Source of the DNA: Actinomyces gerencseriae DSM 6844
GTDB taxonomy: Bacteria; Actinomycetota; Actinomycetes; Actinomycetales; Actinomycetaceae
Reading direction: 5' to 3'
Assembly (NCBI RefSeq): GCF_000429265.1
Contig: NZ_AUBN01000011.1
Coordinates: forward strand, 62,001-126,000
DNA: 64,000 nucleotides
Every line of letters begins with the position of its first letter. Position 1 is the stretch's first letter. The notes beneath the pieces are model-generated. The model was not told the origin of the DNA and searched no databases. It worked only from the letters and a program-made list of their open reading frames with translations. Below, in pieces: positions 27,923 to 40,893 of the stretch. Both the position numbers and the translations under genes were made by a program.

Positions 27923-29170
27923 TCAGCGCAGCCGCAGGCGCAGCGGTCGTGGGTGGTACCGGTGGAACTTCCGGTCGTGGTTGAGCTTCTGCGCGCTCAC
28001 GAGCAGACGACGGCGCCAGGAGCGCTCCGAGGGATCGAGCAGGGGGTCGACCGCGCGTGCCGCGAGTCGCAGGACGCGCCGCCTCAGAAGGGGGTCATCG
28101 ACCTGGTGGAGCACGAGATGGCGCGGCAGGAGGCTGTAGAGAGCCTCCCCCCTCGCCTCCCGGCGCGGTCCCGGGCTCCCATCGACCAGGTCGCGGATCA
28201 TGACGACCATGGGATTGACCCCCGCGGCGCTCATGTAGAAGGAGTTCCGTCCGATGCGGGGATTGAGCTCGAAGTAGACCGGGTCCCCTCCCCGCGGATC
28301 GATCTTGACGTCGAAGTTCGCGAAGCCCCGGTACCCCGCGGACGCCAGCAGCCTCTCCGCGCCCTCCCACAGCTCGGGGAAGGGCTCGGTGATCATGGCC
28401 ACAGGATTGCCGATGAGCGTGGGCGTGTGGTCCTCCAGAAGCACCCGCGCCGAGCCGATCATCGTCATCCGCCCGTCGGATGCCATGTAGGCGGTCACCG
28501 AGCGCATGGCGTCGTCCTCGCCCGGGATCCGCTCCTGGATGAGGAAGGTGGACCGATACCCGGCGCCGCGCAGATCGGACCACAGCGCGGAGAGATCCGC
28601 GGGCGTATCCAGGAAGTAGATCTTGCGCTGGCCGGGGAACTCGACGGCGTCCCAGTCCGCACCGACGGCGGCCTTGCCGACCAGGGGTAGGGGGATGTCG
28701 ATCTCGGGGTCGGCGTCCGCGAGACCGGAGCAGTCCACGACGGCCTGACGCGGTGTGCGCAGCCCCTGCCCGGCGCAGGCCGCGGCGAAGGCCACCTTGT
28801 CGCTCAGGGCGCTCATCGCCTCGGCGCTCGGGAAGGGCACGACGTACTCCGGCTCGAGCTCGGCACGATGAGCGATGAGGAACCGGGCGGTCGAGTCCCG
28901 GTTGCCGATGACCACGGCGCTGCGCTCGGCCCGACCCGCGACGAGCTTCCGCAGGAGGGCGACCATGCCGGGCTCGTCCCGGGAGTCCTGGTGGACGACA
29001 TCGATGTAGCTCGACAGGGAGATCGCCTCGATCGGGCTGGGCGACAGGAGGGTCACCCGCTGCCCGGTGGCGTCGTGAAGCTGGCGGGCCAGCGCGTAGC
29101 CTCCGATGTCTCCGCCGATCACCACGGGAAGCAGATCGGGGCGCGAGGGTCTGCGCGCGGAAGAGACCAC
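27923..29170 (-). CDS. ATP-grasp carboxylate-amine ligase, D-aspartate ligase-like
   Basis: 415 residues. The N-terminal LPVVIGGDIGGYALARQLHD resembles the start of bacterial D-aspartate ligases (Asl), which activate a D-amino acid and attach it to the lysine side chain of the peptidoglycan stem. ATP-grasp elements follow: PLPLVGKAAVGADW, FLIQERIPGEDD and the metal-binding FNFD-like block (ANFDVKIDPR ... FELNPRIGRNS). The GTG start has AGGAG 5 nt upstream. Its location next to a FemAB-type gene supports a cross-bridge role. The substrate (D-Asp, D-Glu or another acid) is an inference. Confidence 0.72.
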   Translation of the reverse strand: MVSSARRPSRPDLLPVVIGGDIGGYALARQLHDATGQRVTLLSPSPIEAISLSSYIDVVHQDSRDEPGMVALLRKLVAGRAERSAVVIGNRDSTARFLIAHRAELEPEYVVPFPSAEAMSALSDKVAFAAACAGQGLRTPRQAVVDCSGLADADPEIDIPLPLVGKAAVGADWDAVEFPGQRKIYFLDTPADLSALWSDLRGAGYRSTFLIQERIPGEDDAMRSVTAYMASDGRMTMIGSARVLLEDHTPTLIGNPVAMITEPFPELWEGAERLLASAGYRGFANFDVKIDPRGGDPVYFELNPRIGRNSFYMSAAGVNPMVVMIRDLVDGSPGPRREARGEALYSLLPRHLVLHQVDDPLLRRRVLRLAARAVDPLLDPSERSWRRRLLVSAQKLNHDRKFHRYHPRPLRLRLR

Positions 29171-29353
29171 GTGTTCTCCTAGGTCCGGCCGGGCCCGGGT
29201 ACGGACCGCGGCAGCTACGGGCGACATGGGTGGACGAGTATGAACGGGCTGTGAACAGCTGTGGATGGCCCCAGACGGCGTGCCGGAGGTCATCGGGGCG
29301 CTCGCCGCGATCAACCTACCAGCAGGGGCCCGCACGACGAGTGATCACGACGG

Positions 29354-29381
29354 GGGCCCGGAGCGCTGACGTTCCGGGCCC
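29354..29381 (-). terminator. Hairpin downstream of the tRNA pair
   Basis: Perfect 9-bp arms (GGGCCCGGA 29354-29362 and TCCGGGCCC 29373-29381) with a 10-nt loop, 10 bp beyond the 3' end of tRNA-Val in the direction of transcription. Confidence 0.6.
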
Positions 29382-29391
29382 GGCGAGTGCG

Positions 29392-29463
29392 TGGGCGATA
29401 CTGGGATCGAACCAGTGACCTCTTCCGTGTCAGGGAAGCGCGCTACCGCTGCGCCAATCGCCC
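29392..29463 (-). tRNA. tRNA-Val (anticodon GAC)
   Basis: 72 nt. Acceptor arms GGGCGAT/ATCGCCC pair fully, anticodon stem CTTCC/GGAAG encloses CTGACAC giving anticodon GAC, and the T-arm contains GGTTCGATCC. Discriminator base A; the CCA end is not encoded. One nucleotide separates it from tRNA-Gly upstream, so the two are cut from one precursor. Confidence 0.96.
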
Positions 29464-29464
29464 G

Positions 29465-29537
29465 AGCGGATGACGGGACTCGAACCCGCGACCCTCACCT
29501 TGGCAAGGTGATGCTCTACCAACTGAGCCACATCCGC
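29465..29537 (-). tRNA. tRNA-Gly (anticodon GCC)
   Basis: 73 nt. Acceptor arms GCGGATG/CATCCGC, anticodon stem TCACC/GGTGA around TTGCCAA giving anticodon GCC, T-arm GGGTTCGAGTCCC. Discriminator T; CCA not encoded. First gene of the tRNA pair. Confidence 0.96.
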
Positions 29538-29697
29538 GCGCCGTCACCGGCGGCGGGCCGATGATCGATGCGGATGGAAAGGTAGCAGAGCACGGGCGGC
29601 GCGCCAAATCGGTCTCGGCGCCGTCGCCGCGGGCCGGACTCATCATGAGCTCGTCATGCTGCGGCGCCGGACGCCGCGCACGTGGCAAAGTGTCCCT

Positions 29698-31971
<2,274 letters not shown>

Positions 31972-32003
31972 CCGGCACCTGCCGAGGGAAGGGAAAGGAC
32001 ACG

Positions 32004-34600
<2,597 letters not shown>

Positions 34601-34604
<4 letters not shown>

Positions 34605-36448
34605 GTACTCGCCGGGACTGGAGGTCCCCCGCCCTGCCGGTCGGCCCACTCGTGCCGGTATGGGCGCCGCAGGCCTCCGCAGTCTCCCTTCATCTGCCCG
34701 CCGACCACGAGGTGATCCCCATGAAGGCGCGGGACGACGGCTGGTGGGAGAGTCCCCGTCCCCTGCCGGCTGGAACCGACTACGCCTACCGGCTGGACGA
34801 CGGCCTCGATGACCTGCCCGACCCGCGCAGCGCCCGGCAGCCGCACGGCGTCCACGGACCCTCGCGCGTCTTCGACGCATCGGCCCTGCGCTGGACGGAC
34901 GACGACTGGCGGGGACGCGATCTCCTCGGCGCGGTGATCTACGAGCTCCACATCGGCACCTTCACGTCGGAGGGAACCCTTGACGCCGCTGCGCAGCGCC
35001 TCCGCCACCTCGCCGGGCTCGGGGTGGACATCGTCGAGCTCATGCCGGTCGCGGGCTTCCCCGGCCGGGCGGGCTGGGGCTACGACGGCGTCGATCTGTG
35101 GGCCGTCCACGAGCCCTACGGCGGCCCCGAGGCGCTGGCCCGCTTCGTCGATGCCGCGCACGCCGCGGGCATCGGCGTGTGCCTCGACGTCGTCTACAAC
35201 CATCTGGGACCCTCCGGGAACTACCTGGGGCGCTTCGGCCCGTACTTCACCGAGGCACACGAGACACCGTGGGGATCCGCAGTCAACTACGACCAGCCCG
35301 GCTGCGAGCAGGTGCGCGCCTTCGTCATCGACTCCGCCCTGCGCTGGCTGACGGACTTCCACGTCGATGCACTGCGCCTGGACGCCATCCACGAGATCCG
35401 TGACGACGCCGGCCACGCCGCCGCCCCTCATCGGCACCTGCTGGCCGAGCTCTCCGACGCCGTCGGGGTCCTCTCGGAGCGGCTCGGCCGCCCCCTGTCG
35501 CTCGTGGCGGAATCGGATCTCAACGACCCCGGGGTGGTCACGCCCACGCGCGCCGAGCCCCCGTTCCGCATTCCCAGCCTCGGCATGACCGCTCAGTGGA
35601 CGGACGACGTCCATCACGCGCTGCACGCGCGGATCACCGGGGAGACCCAGGGCTACTACGCGGACTTCGCAGCGCCGGAGGCTCTGAAGCACGTCTACGA
35701 GCGCGCCTTCCTCCACGACGGGGGCTGGTCCTCGTTCCGCAATCGCACCTGGGGCGCGCCCGTCCCGGCCGGAACGGATCCGAGGCGCTTCGTCGTCTTC
35801 GACTCAGACCACGATCAGATCGGCAACCGCGCCGCCGGCGACCGCCCGAGCGCCTCGCTGACCGACGATCTCGTGGCGGCGGAGGCCGCGCTCATCCTTC
35901 TGTCGCCGTTCACTCCGATGCTGTTCATGGGTGAGGAGTGGGGCACCCGCCGCCCGTTCCAGTTCTTCACCGATCACGCGGAGGCCGACCTGGCGCAGGC
36001 CGTCACGCAGGGGCGCCGTGACGAGTTCGCCTCCTTCGGCTGGAGTGCGGAGGAGGTGCCCGATCCGCAGGACCCCTCCACCGTGGAGGCCTCGGTCCTG
36101 GACTGGGCCGAGCCTCTGCAGCCGGCCCGCGCCCGCATGCTCGCCTGGTACCGCGATCTTATCGCCCTGCGGCGCAGACTCCGCCTCGGCGAACGGGCCC
36201 TGTGGCCCGAGTTGCGGGACACCGGGGACGTCATCATCCTCACCGTTCCCGCGAGGCCCGGTCGTGACGACCCCGAACTGATCGTCGCGATCGATCTCAC
36301 ACGGGCCGACGGTCGTCGTCGCACCGATCTCGCGGGCCTGGTGCCGAACACCGATGAGCTGGATCTCGCCCTGAGCTGGTTGGGGAGGCCCGCCGGGGGC
36401 GAGCTCCTGCGCTCGGCGGACACCATCGCCCTCATACGGCCCGTGTAA
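34601..36448 (+). CDS. treZ: Malto-oligosyltrehalose trehalohydrolase
   Basis: 615 residues. Releases trehalose from the product of TreY. N-terminal beta domain (VPVWAPQASAVSLHLP), then GH13 barrel: IYELHIGTFTSEGTLDAA, GYDGVDLWAVHEPYGGPEAL, CLDVVYNHLGPSGNYLG, ALRLDAIHEI (nucleophile Asp), LVAESDLNDP (acid Glu) and FMGEEWGTRRPFQFF. Together with GlgX and TreY it forms the glycogen-to-trehalose route, typically used for osmotic and desiccation protection in actinobacteria. Confidence 0.95.
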
Positions 36449-36539
36449 CACCACGGACCACCGGGCCGTACTCATCCCTTCCGGGCCCCTTCGCCCCTCG
36501 ACTCCGGCGCCGGCCGGTCATCGACCGCTCAGCCGCCGA

Positions 36540-37619
36540 TCATCGATCGATGCGATCGCGCGCAGCCGCGAGCACCCGACCCGTGTCGTGCTTGAGGCCG
36601 AGGACCCGCGCGAGGACCGCGTACGCGTGCGGGCGGACGGGCAGATCCCATGCGCCCGGCACCTCGACGGGACCGCGAGCGTCGAACTTGCTCTTGAACT
36701 CCCGGACACCGGCGAGCTCGGGGACGCGCGCGGAGTCGATGCCCATGAGGTCGTAGGCCCGCACGCCCTCGGCCCTCAGCCAACAGGCCTCCTTGTACAC
36801 CAGGGCATCGGCGGCCCGCATGCGACGCCCCTCGGCCGAGGAGCCGGCGTAGTAACGCAGCGCGCGGTCGCCCCAGACGGTGACCAGGGACCATACGAGA
36901 GCCTGCTGACCACGAGCACGTGCGACGTACAGTCGCGCGTGCTCGGGCCCGAGAGTGCGCAGCATGGTGCGGTAGAGGTCCTCGGGCGCCGCGCGGAAGC
37001 CGTCGCGGTCGCCGGTCTCCTCCAGGATCTCGTAGAGCTCGGCGAAGACCTCCTGGGCCCTCGGGGTCTCGTCGTGGTAGGTGAGGTCCTCATTGCGCAG
37101 CGCCTTGCGGACATCGCGTCGCCCGCGCGACTTGAAGGAGGCCAGCACCGCCTCATCGTCGTCGCGATCCAGGTCCAGGACGATCGTACGGTCGTAGGTC
37201 ATGGTCTGCAGCAGCTCGTGAAGCCCGTCGGCCTCGTGACGGAAGTGGACGCGCACGAAGACCACTGACGGGTCGTGGAACCGCACTCCGTCAAGGAGAA
37301 GACTGCGCAGATCCGCCTCCTCGCGCCGAGTGGGAGCGCCGCCGAGCCAGACCGGAGCGTGCCGAGCCCATAAGTAGGGGATTCCGCGCACGCTCATCCG
37401 CGTGAGGGAAAGCAGTGCCCGAGGAGCGCCATCGGGACCCTCGTAGACGACGCGCCCCCACGGCTCGCGCCCGCCCATCGCCGCATCGAAGAAGTCCCAC
37501 GCAGCGGTCTGCTCGATGGGAAGGGTCAGCGCCGCCCGTCGTGCGATCCGAGCGAATGCCTCCCATGTGATGCGACGCATCGTGCCGCGGGAGTCGATCA
37601 TCGGCGCGGTCCGGCGCAT
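36540..37619 (-). CDS. FemAB/FemX-type aminoacyltransferase (paralogue 2)
   Basis: 359 residues, colinear with the gene at 26684-27730: [68 protein letters not shown] and DLMGIDSARVPELAGVREFKSKF. The ATG at 37619 has AAGGAG 5 nt upstream. It is monocistronic, convergent with treZ and divergent from the DUF3000 gene. Two such proteins would fit a cross-bridge of two residues or two specificities; this is inference. Confidence 0.8.
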   Translation of the reverse strand: MRRTAPMIDSRGTMRRITWEAFARIARRAALTLPIEQTAAWDFFDAAMGGREPWGRVVYEGPDGAPRALLSLTRMSVRGIPYLWARHAPVWLGGAPTRREEADLRSLLLDGVRFHDPSVVFVRVHFRHEADGLHELLQTMTYDRTIVLDLDRDDDEAVLASFKSRGRRDVRKALRNEDLTYHDETPRAQEVFAELYEILEETGDRDGFRAAPEDLYRTMLRTLGPEHARLYVARARGQQALVWSLVTVWGDRALRYYAGSSAEGRRMRAADALVYKEACWLRAEGVRAYDLMGIDSARVPELAGVREFKSKFDARGPVEVPGAWDLPVRPHAYAVLARVLGLKHDTGRVLAAARDRIDR

Positions 37620-37771
37620 GCTGCTCTCCTTCCGACGCCCCGAGCGAGCGCATCCGAGACCCGGCAACGATAAACCATCGGTCACGAATCATCGGAGCGC
37701 GTCCGAATCGTGTCTGCAGCATGGATAATCACCTTGTCGGCGTGGCAGCGGATATCACCGGTCCGCGCCGG

Positions 37772-37777
37772 TAGCCT
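37772..37777 (+). promoter_or_regulatory. -10 box of a leaderless DUF3000 promoter
   Basis: TAGCCT, then 6 nt, then the GTG at 37784. No ribosome-binding site is visible, consistent with leaderless translation. Confidence 0.5.
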
Positions 37778-37783
37778 GGCGAG

Positions 37784-38386
37784 GTGACCGAATCTTCCCC
37801 TACGGGTTCCCCGCACGACCCCAAGTCCGCTGTTCCCGACCGTTTTGCCGAGGCGCTGCTATCCATGCGCCACGCGTCCAGACCACGAGGCCTCGTCCTG
37901 GAGGAGGTGCCCGCGCCACGACGACTGGCCCCCTACTCGGCGGCGCTGTCCGCCGAGACGGTCGAGACGCACTCCGACGTCCCCATAGCCTCCGGAAAGT
38001 TCGTCGTCCTGCACGATCCCGCCGGGCAGGAGGCCTGGGACGGGGACTTCCGACTCGTCGTCATGGTGCGCTCCCGCCTCGACGAGGAGGTCGGTACCGA
38101 TCCCCTGCTCGGATCCGCAGCATGGTCCTGGCTCACCGATGCTCTGGACGGCGCCGGCGCGGGATACCGGGCGCTCGTCGGAACGGTGACCCGAGTCCTC
38201 TCCGAGACCTTCGGCGGACTCGAGCTCAACGACGCCTGCGCGCATGCAGAGATCCGCGCCTCCTGGAGTCCGGCCTCCCCGGACCTCACACCGCACCTGG
38301 AGGCGTGGTACGAGCTGATCCACGTCGCCGCCGGCCACGAGCCCGAGATCGCCACGCCCATAGAGCTGGCGAGTGTGGTGCGGTGA
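37784..38386 (+). CDS. DUF3000 family protein
   Basis: 200-residue actinobacterial protein of unknown function. It matches the DUF3000 pattern (FAEALLSMRHASRPRGLVLEEVPAPRRLAP, SGKFVVLHDPAGQEAWDG and ASWSPASPDLTPHLEAW). In mycobacteria the homologue also lies directly before an HRDC-type RNase D gene and dxs, as here. Its GTGA stop/start overlap with the next gene implies translational coupling. Confidence 0.8.
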   Translation: MTESSPTGSPHDPKSAVPDRFAEALLSMRHASRPRGLVLEEVPAPRRLAPYSAALSAETVETHSDVPIASGKFVVLHDPAGQEAWDGDFRLVVMVRSRLDEEVGTDPLLGSAAWSWLTDALDGAGAGYRALVGTVTRVLSETFGGLELNDACAHAEIRASWSPASPDLTPHLEAWYELIHVAAGHEPEIATPIELASVVR

Positions 38387-39687
38387 CGGTGAGCCGTCGC
38401 CCCCCTCGTCCGGTCCCCGTGCCCGGGACCACCGACTCCCCGGTCGCACCCGCCGACGTCGTGGCCTATACGTCGCCGCGGGACGGCCTGCCCCCTGTGA
38501 CCGACTCGCCCGAGGCGCTTCAGGACGCCGCACGGGCTCTGGCCTCCGGCAAGGGTCCTGTCTCCATCGACGCCGAGCGGGCCTCGGGCTTCCGCTACGG
38601 GCAGAGTGCTTACCTCATCCAGTTGCGTCGCGCGGGCAGCGGCACCATCCTCATCGACCCCCTCGCAACAGGAGACCTGGATCCGTTGGCGCGTGCGCTC
38701 GACGGCCCGGAGTGGATCCTGCACGCCGCCGACCAGGATCTGCCGTGCCTCGCCGACCTCGGACTGGTACCGAGTGCGCTGTTCGATACCGAGCTGGCCG
38801 CCAGGCTCCTCGGTCGGGATCGCATCGGCCTCGGCGCCGTCACGGAGGAGACCCTGGGGCTGAGGCTCGCCAAGGACCACGCCGCCGCGGACTGGTCGAT
38901 CCGCCCCCTGCCCGTCTCCTGGCTGATCTATGCAGCGCTCGACGTCGAGCTGCTCGCCGATCTGCGTGAGGCCCTGAGCACCGAGCTCATGGCGGCGGGA
39001 AAGTCCGAGTGGGCGGCCCAGGAGTTCGAGTTCGAGCGAACCCGGCCGCCGCGGCCCGCCAAGGTCGATCCATGGAGGAGGACACCGCGGGCCGGCCGGG
39101 CGGTACGGAGTCGACGGTCGCTGGCCGTGCTCCGCGAACTGTGGATCGCGCGCGAGGAACTGGCCGCCGACCTGGACCGCACGCCGTCCAAGGTCCTGTC
39201 GCACCGCGCGTTGATAGCGGCTGCGGTGGCCCGGCCGACGTCGCGCCGCAAGCTCACCGCGCTCAAGGAGTTCTCCTCCCGTCAGGCGCGCCAGCACCAG
39301 GAGCGGTGGTGGAAGGCGGTCGATCGCGCGATGAGTCTGCCGGACAGTCAGCTCCCGCCTCTCCACGCCCCTCTGCCCGACGGCGAGCTTCCCCAGCCGC
39401 GCTCGTGGGGGCGTCACCACGCCGAGGCGGCGCGGACGCTCGAAGTCGTGCGCGCAACGGTCCGCTCGCGCGCCAACGAGCTGCGCCTGCCTCAGGAACT
39501 GCTTCTGGCTCCGGACTCCCAGCGCCACCTCGCCTGGGACCTCGGTCGGGTCCATGAGTCCGGTGCTCCGATCGACACCGCGACCGGGGCGATGGCCGAG
39601 CGGCTGGCGGCGCTGGAGGCGCGCCCCTGGCAGATCGACCAGGTGAGTGCGGCTCTCAGCGAGGCGCTCACGGCCGCTCTGGCCTAG
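38383..39687 (+). CDS. rnd: Ribonuclease D-like 3'-5' exonuclease with HRDC domain
   Basis: 434 residues. The DEDD-type exonuclease domain shows SIDAERASGFRY (Asp-x-Glu), ILHAADQDLPCL and FDTELAARLLG, and a later conserved AALDVELLADL. An HRDC domain is expected around residues 240-320 (SLAVLRELWIAREELAADLDRTPSKVLSHRAL). Likely acts in stable-RNA 3' processing. GTG start overlaps the DUF3000 stop. Its TAG stop shares the palindrome CTAG with the TAG stop of the convergent pflA. Confidence 0.88.
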   Translation: MTVSRRPPRPVPVPGTTDSPVAPADVVAYTSPRDGLPPVTDSPEALQDAARALASGKGPVSIDAERASGFRYGQSAYLIQLRRAGSGTILIDPLATGDLDPLARALDGPEWILHAADQDLPCLADLGLVPSALFDTELAARLLGRDRIGLGAVTEETLGLRLAKDHAAADWSIRPLPVSWLIYAALDVELLADLREALSTELMAAGKSEWAAQEFEFERTRPPRPAKVDPWRRTPRAGRAVRSRRSLAVLRELWIAREELAADLDRTPSKVLSHRALIAAAVARPTSRRKLTALKEFSSRQARQHQERWWKAVDRAMSLPDSQLPPLHAPLPDGELPQPRSWGRHHAEAARTLEVVRATVRSRANELRLPQELLLAPDSQRHLAWDLGRVHESGAPIDTATGAMAERLAALEARPWQIDQVSAALSEALTAALA

Positions 39688-40562
39688 TGGACGGTGAACC
39701 CGTGGGAGCGGAAGATCTCCCTCGTCGACTCGACGAGCTCGGGGTCAGGGGGCAGGGTGTCGCGCAGATGGTAGGTGAGGCCCAGAGCGCTCCACTTGTC
39801 GGCACCCATCTGATGGAAGGGCAGGACCTCCACGCGGGTGACCGCGCTGCGCCAGCGCTCGACAATGCGGGCGACATCCTCCACGTTGGCGGGATCGTCC
39901 GTCAGGTCCGGGACGAGGACGAAACGCACCCACATCTCGACGCCCCTGGCCGCCAGCCGATCCCCGAAGGCGATCGTGGGCGCGAGCTCGCGACCCGTGG
40001 TCCTCTTGTACGTCTCCTCATTACCGCTCTTGACGTCGAGAAGGACCAGGTCGATATTGTCCATCATCTCGTCGGTGCACTTGACGCCCAGGTAGCCCGA
40101 GGTATCGATGCAGGTATGAATGCCCATGGCCTTGGCACCCGCCAGCAGCCGAGCGGCGAAGGCCGGTTGCATGAGGACCTCGCCGCCGGACAGGGTGATG
40201 CCCCCGCCCGAGGCCCGGAACACACTGCGGTAGCGCTTCATGCGGCGCAGCAGCTCATCCGCCGTCACGGGCTCCCCGTCCTTCATGAGGAAGGTATCGG
40301 GATTGTGGCAGTACAGGCACCTCAACGGGCAACCGTTGAGGAAGATGGTCATCCGCGTGCCCGGCCCGTCCACCGCGGTGACGAGCTCCCAGGAGTGAAT
40401 GGAGCCGAGCGATCCATCGCGCATTCGGGCGAGACGCTCCGAGCGCTGTACGTCGGTCAGCTCCTCGAGCCCACCGATCCCGGCCCCTCGCAGGCGGGCG
40501 GCCGGGGCCAGGAAGTCCTGGTCCCGGCCGCCCGACGCCACAGGGGTGATGGTCTCAGTCAT
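39684..40562 (-). CDS. pflA: Pyruvate formate-lyase-activating enzyme
   Basis: 292 residues. Radical SAM enzyme that abstracts hydrogen from the glycyl-radical residue of PFL. The CX3CX2C cluster motif (CPLRCLYCHNP) is preceded by GPGTRMTIFLNG; SGGGITLSGGEVLMQP and CIDTSGYLG are also typical of PflA. It is 21 bp after the glycyl-radical subunit gene on the same strand, so it is co-transcribed with its substrate. The ATG has only a weak ribosome-binding site. Confidence 0.95.
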   Translation of the reverse strand: MTETITPVASGGRDQDFLAPAARLRGAGIGGLEELTDVQRSERLARMRDGSLGSIHSWELVTAVDGPGTRMTIFLNGCPLRCLYCHNPDTFLMKDGEPVTADELLRRMKRYRSVFRASGGGITLSGGEVLMQPAFAARLLAGAKAMGIHTCIDTSGYLGVKCTDEMMDNIDLVLLDVKSGNEETYKRTTGRELAPTIAFGDRLAARGVEMWVRFVLVPDLTDDPANVEDVARIVERWRSAVTRVEVLPFHQMGADKWSALGLTYHLRDTLPPDPELVESTREIFRSHGFTVH

Positions 40563-40583
40563 CTGAGTCCAGCACCATCCCGG

Positions 40584-40829
40584 TCAGGCGCCGGCGTGGA
40601 AGGTGCGGTTGAGGACGTCCAGCTGCTGCTCGCGCGTGAGCTTGACGAAGTTGACGGCGTAGCCGGACACGCGAACCGTGAGGTTCGGGTAGTTCTCCGG
40701 GTGCTCCATCGCATCCTCAAGGGTGTTGCGGTCCAGGACGTTGATGTTGGCGTGGTACAGGCCCTTGACGCCGCCGTTGTCCTGACGCTGCGCCTTCATC
40801 GACGCGAGGCGCTCTTCGTATGTGGCCAT
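40584..40829 (-). CDS. grcA: Separate glycyl-radical subunit of PFL (GrcA-like)
   Basis: 81 residues. It corresponds to the extreme C-terminus of a normal [23 protein letters not shown], then the radical loop RVSGYA (Gly56) and [18 protein letters not shown]. The first ~22 residues ([16 protein letters not shown]) are unlike PFL. E. coli GrcA (YfiD) can replace the damaged end of a full-length PFL. Here the neighbouring PflB has no such end of its own, so this protein is probably an obligatory subunit, not a spare part. AAAGGGG lies 5 nt before the ATG. Gap to pflB is 64 bp, to pflA 21 bp. Confidence 0.88.
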   Translation of the reverse strand: MATYEERLASMKAQRQDNGGVKGLYHANINVLDRNTLEDAMEHPENYPNLTVRVSGYAVNFVKLTREQQLDVLNRTFHAGA

Positions 40830-40893
40830 GATCGGCCCCTTTCTGGTGATGAGAGATGTGTTCGACAGAGAGTCGGTGGAGGACCGCCGATCG

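Noticed and set aside
29392-29537. tRNA pair as a phage attachment site
   Set aside because: No integrase, no direct repeat of a tRNA 3' end and only housekeeping genes on both sides.
40584-40829. Small frame next to pflB as a chance ORF
   Set aside because: It contains the exact RVSGYA radical motif and the C-terminal PFL sequence, has a ribosome-binding site and lies in the operon.
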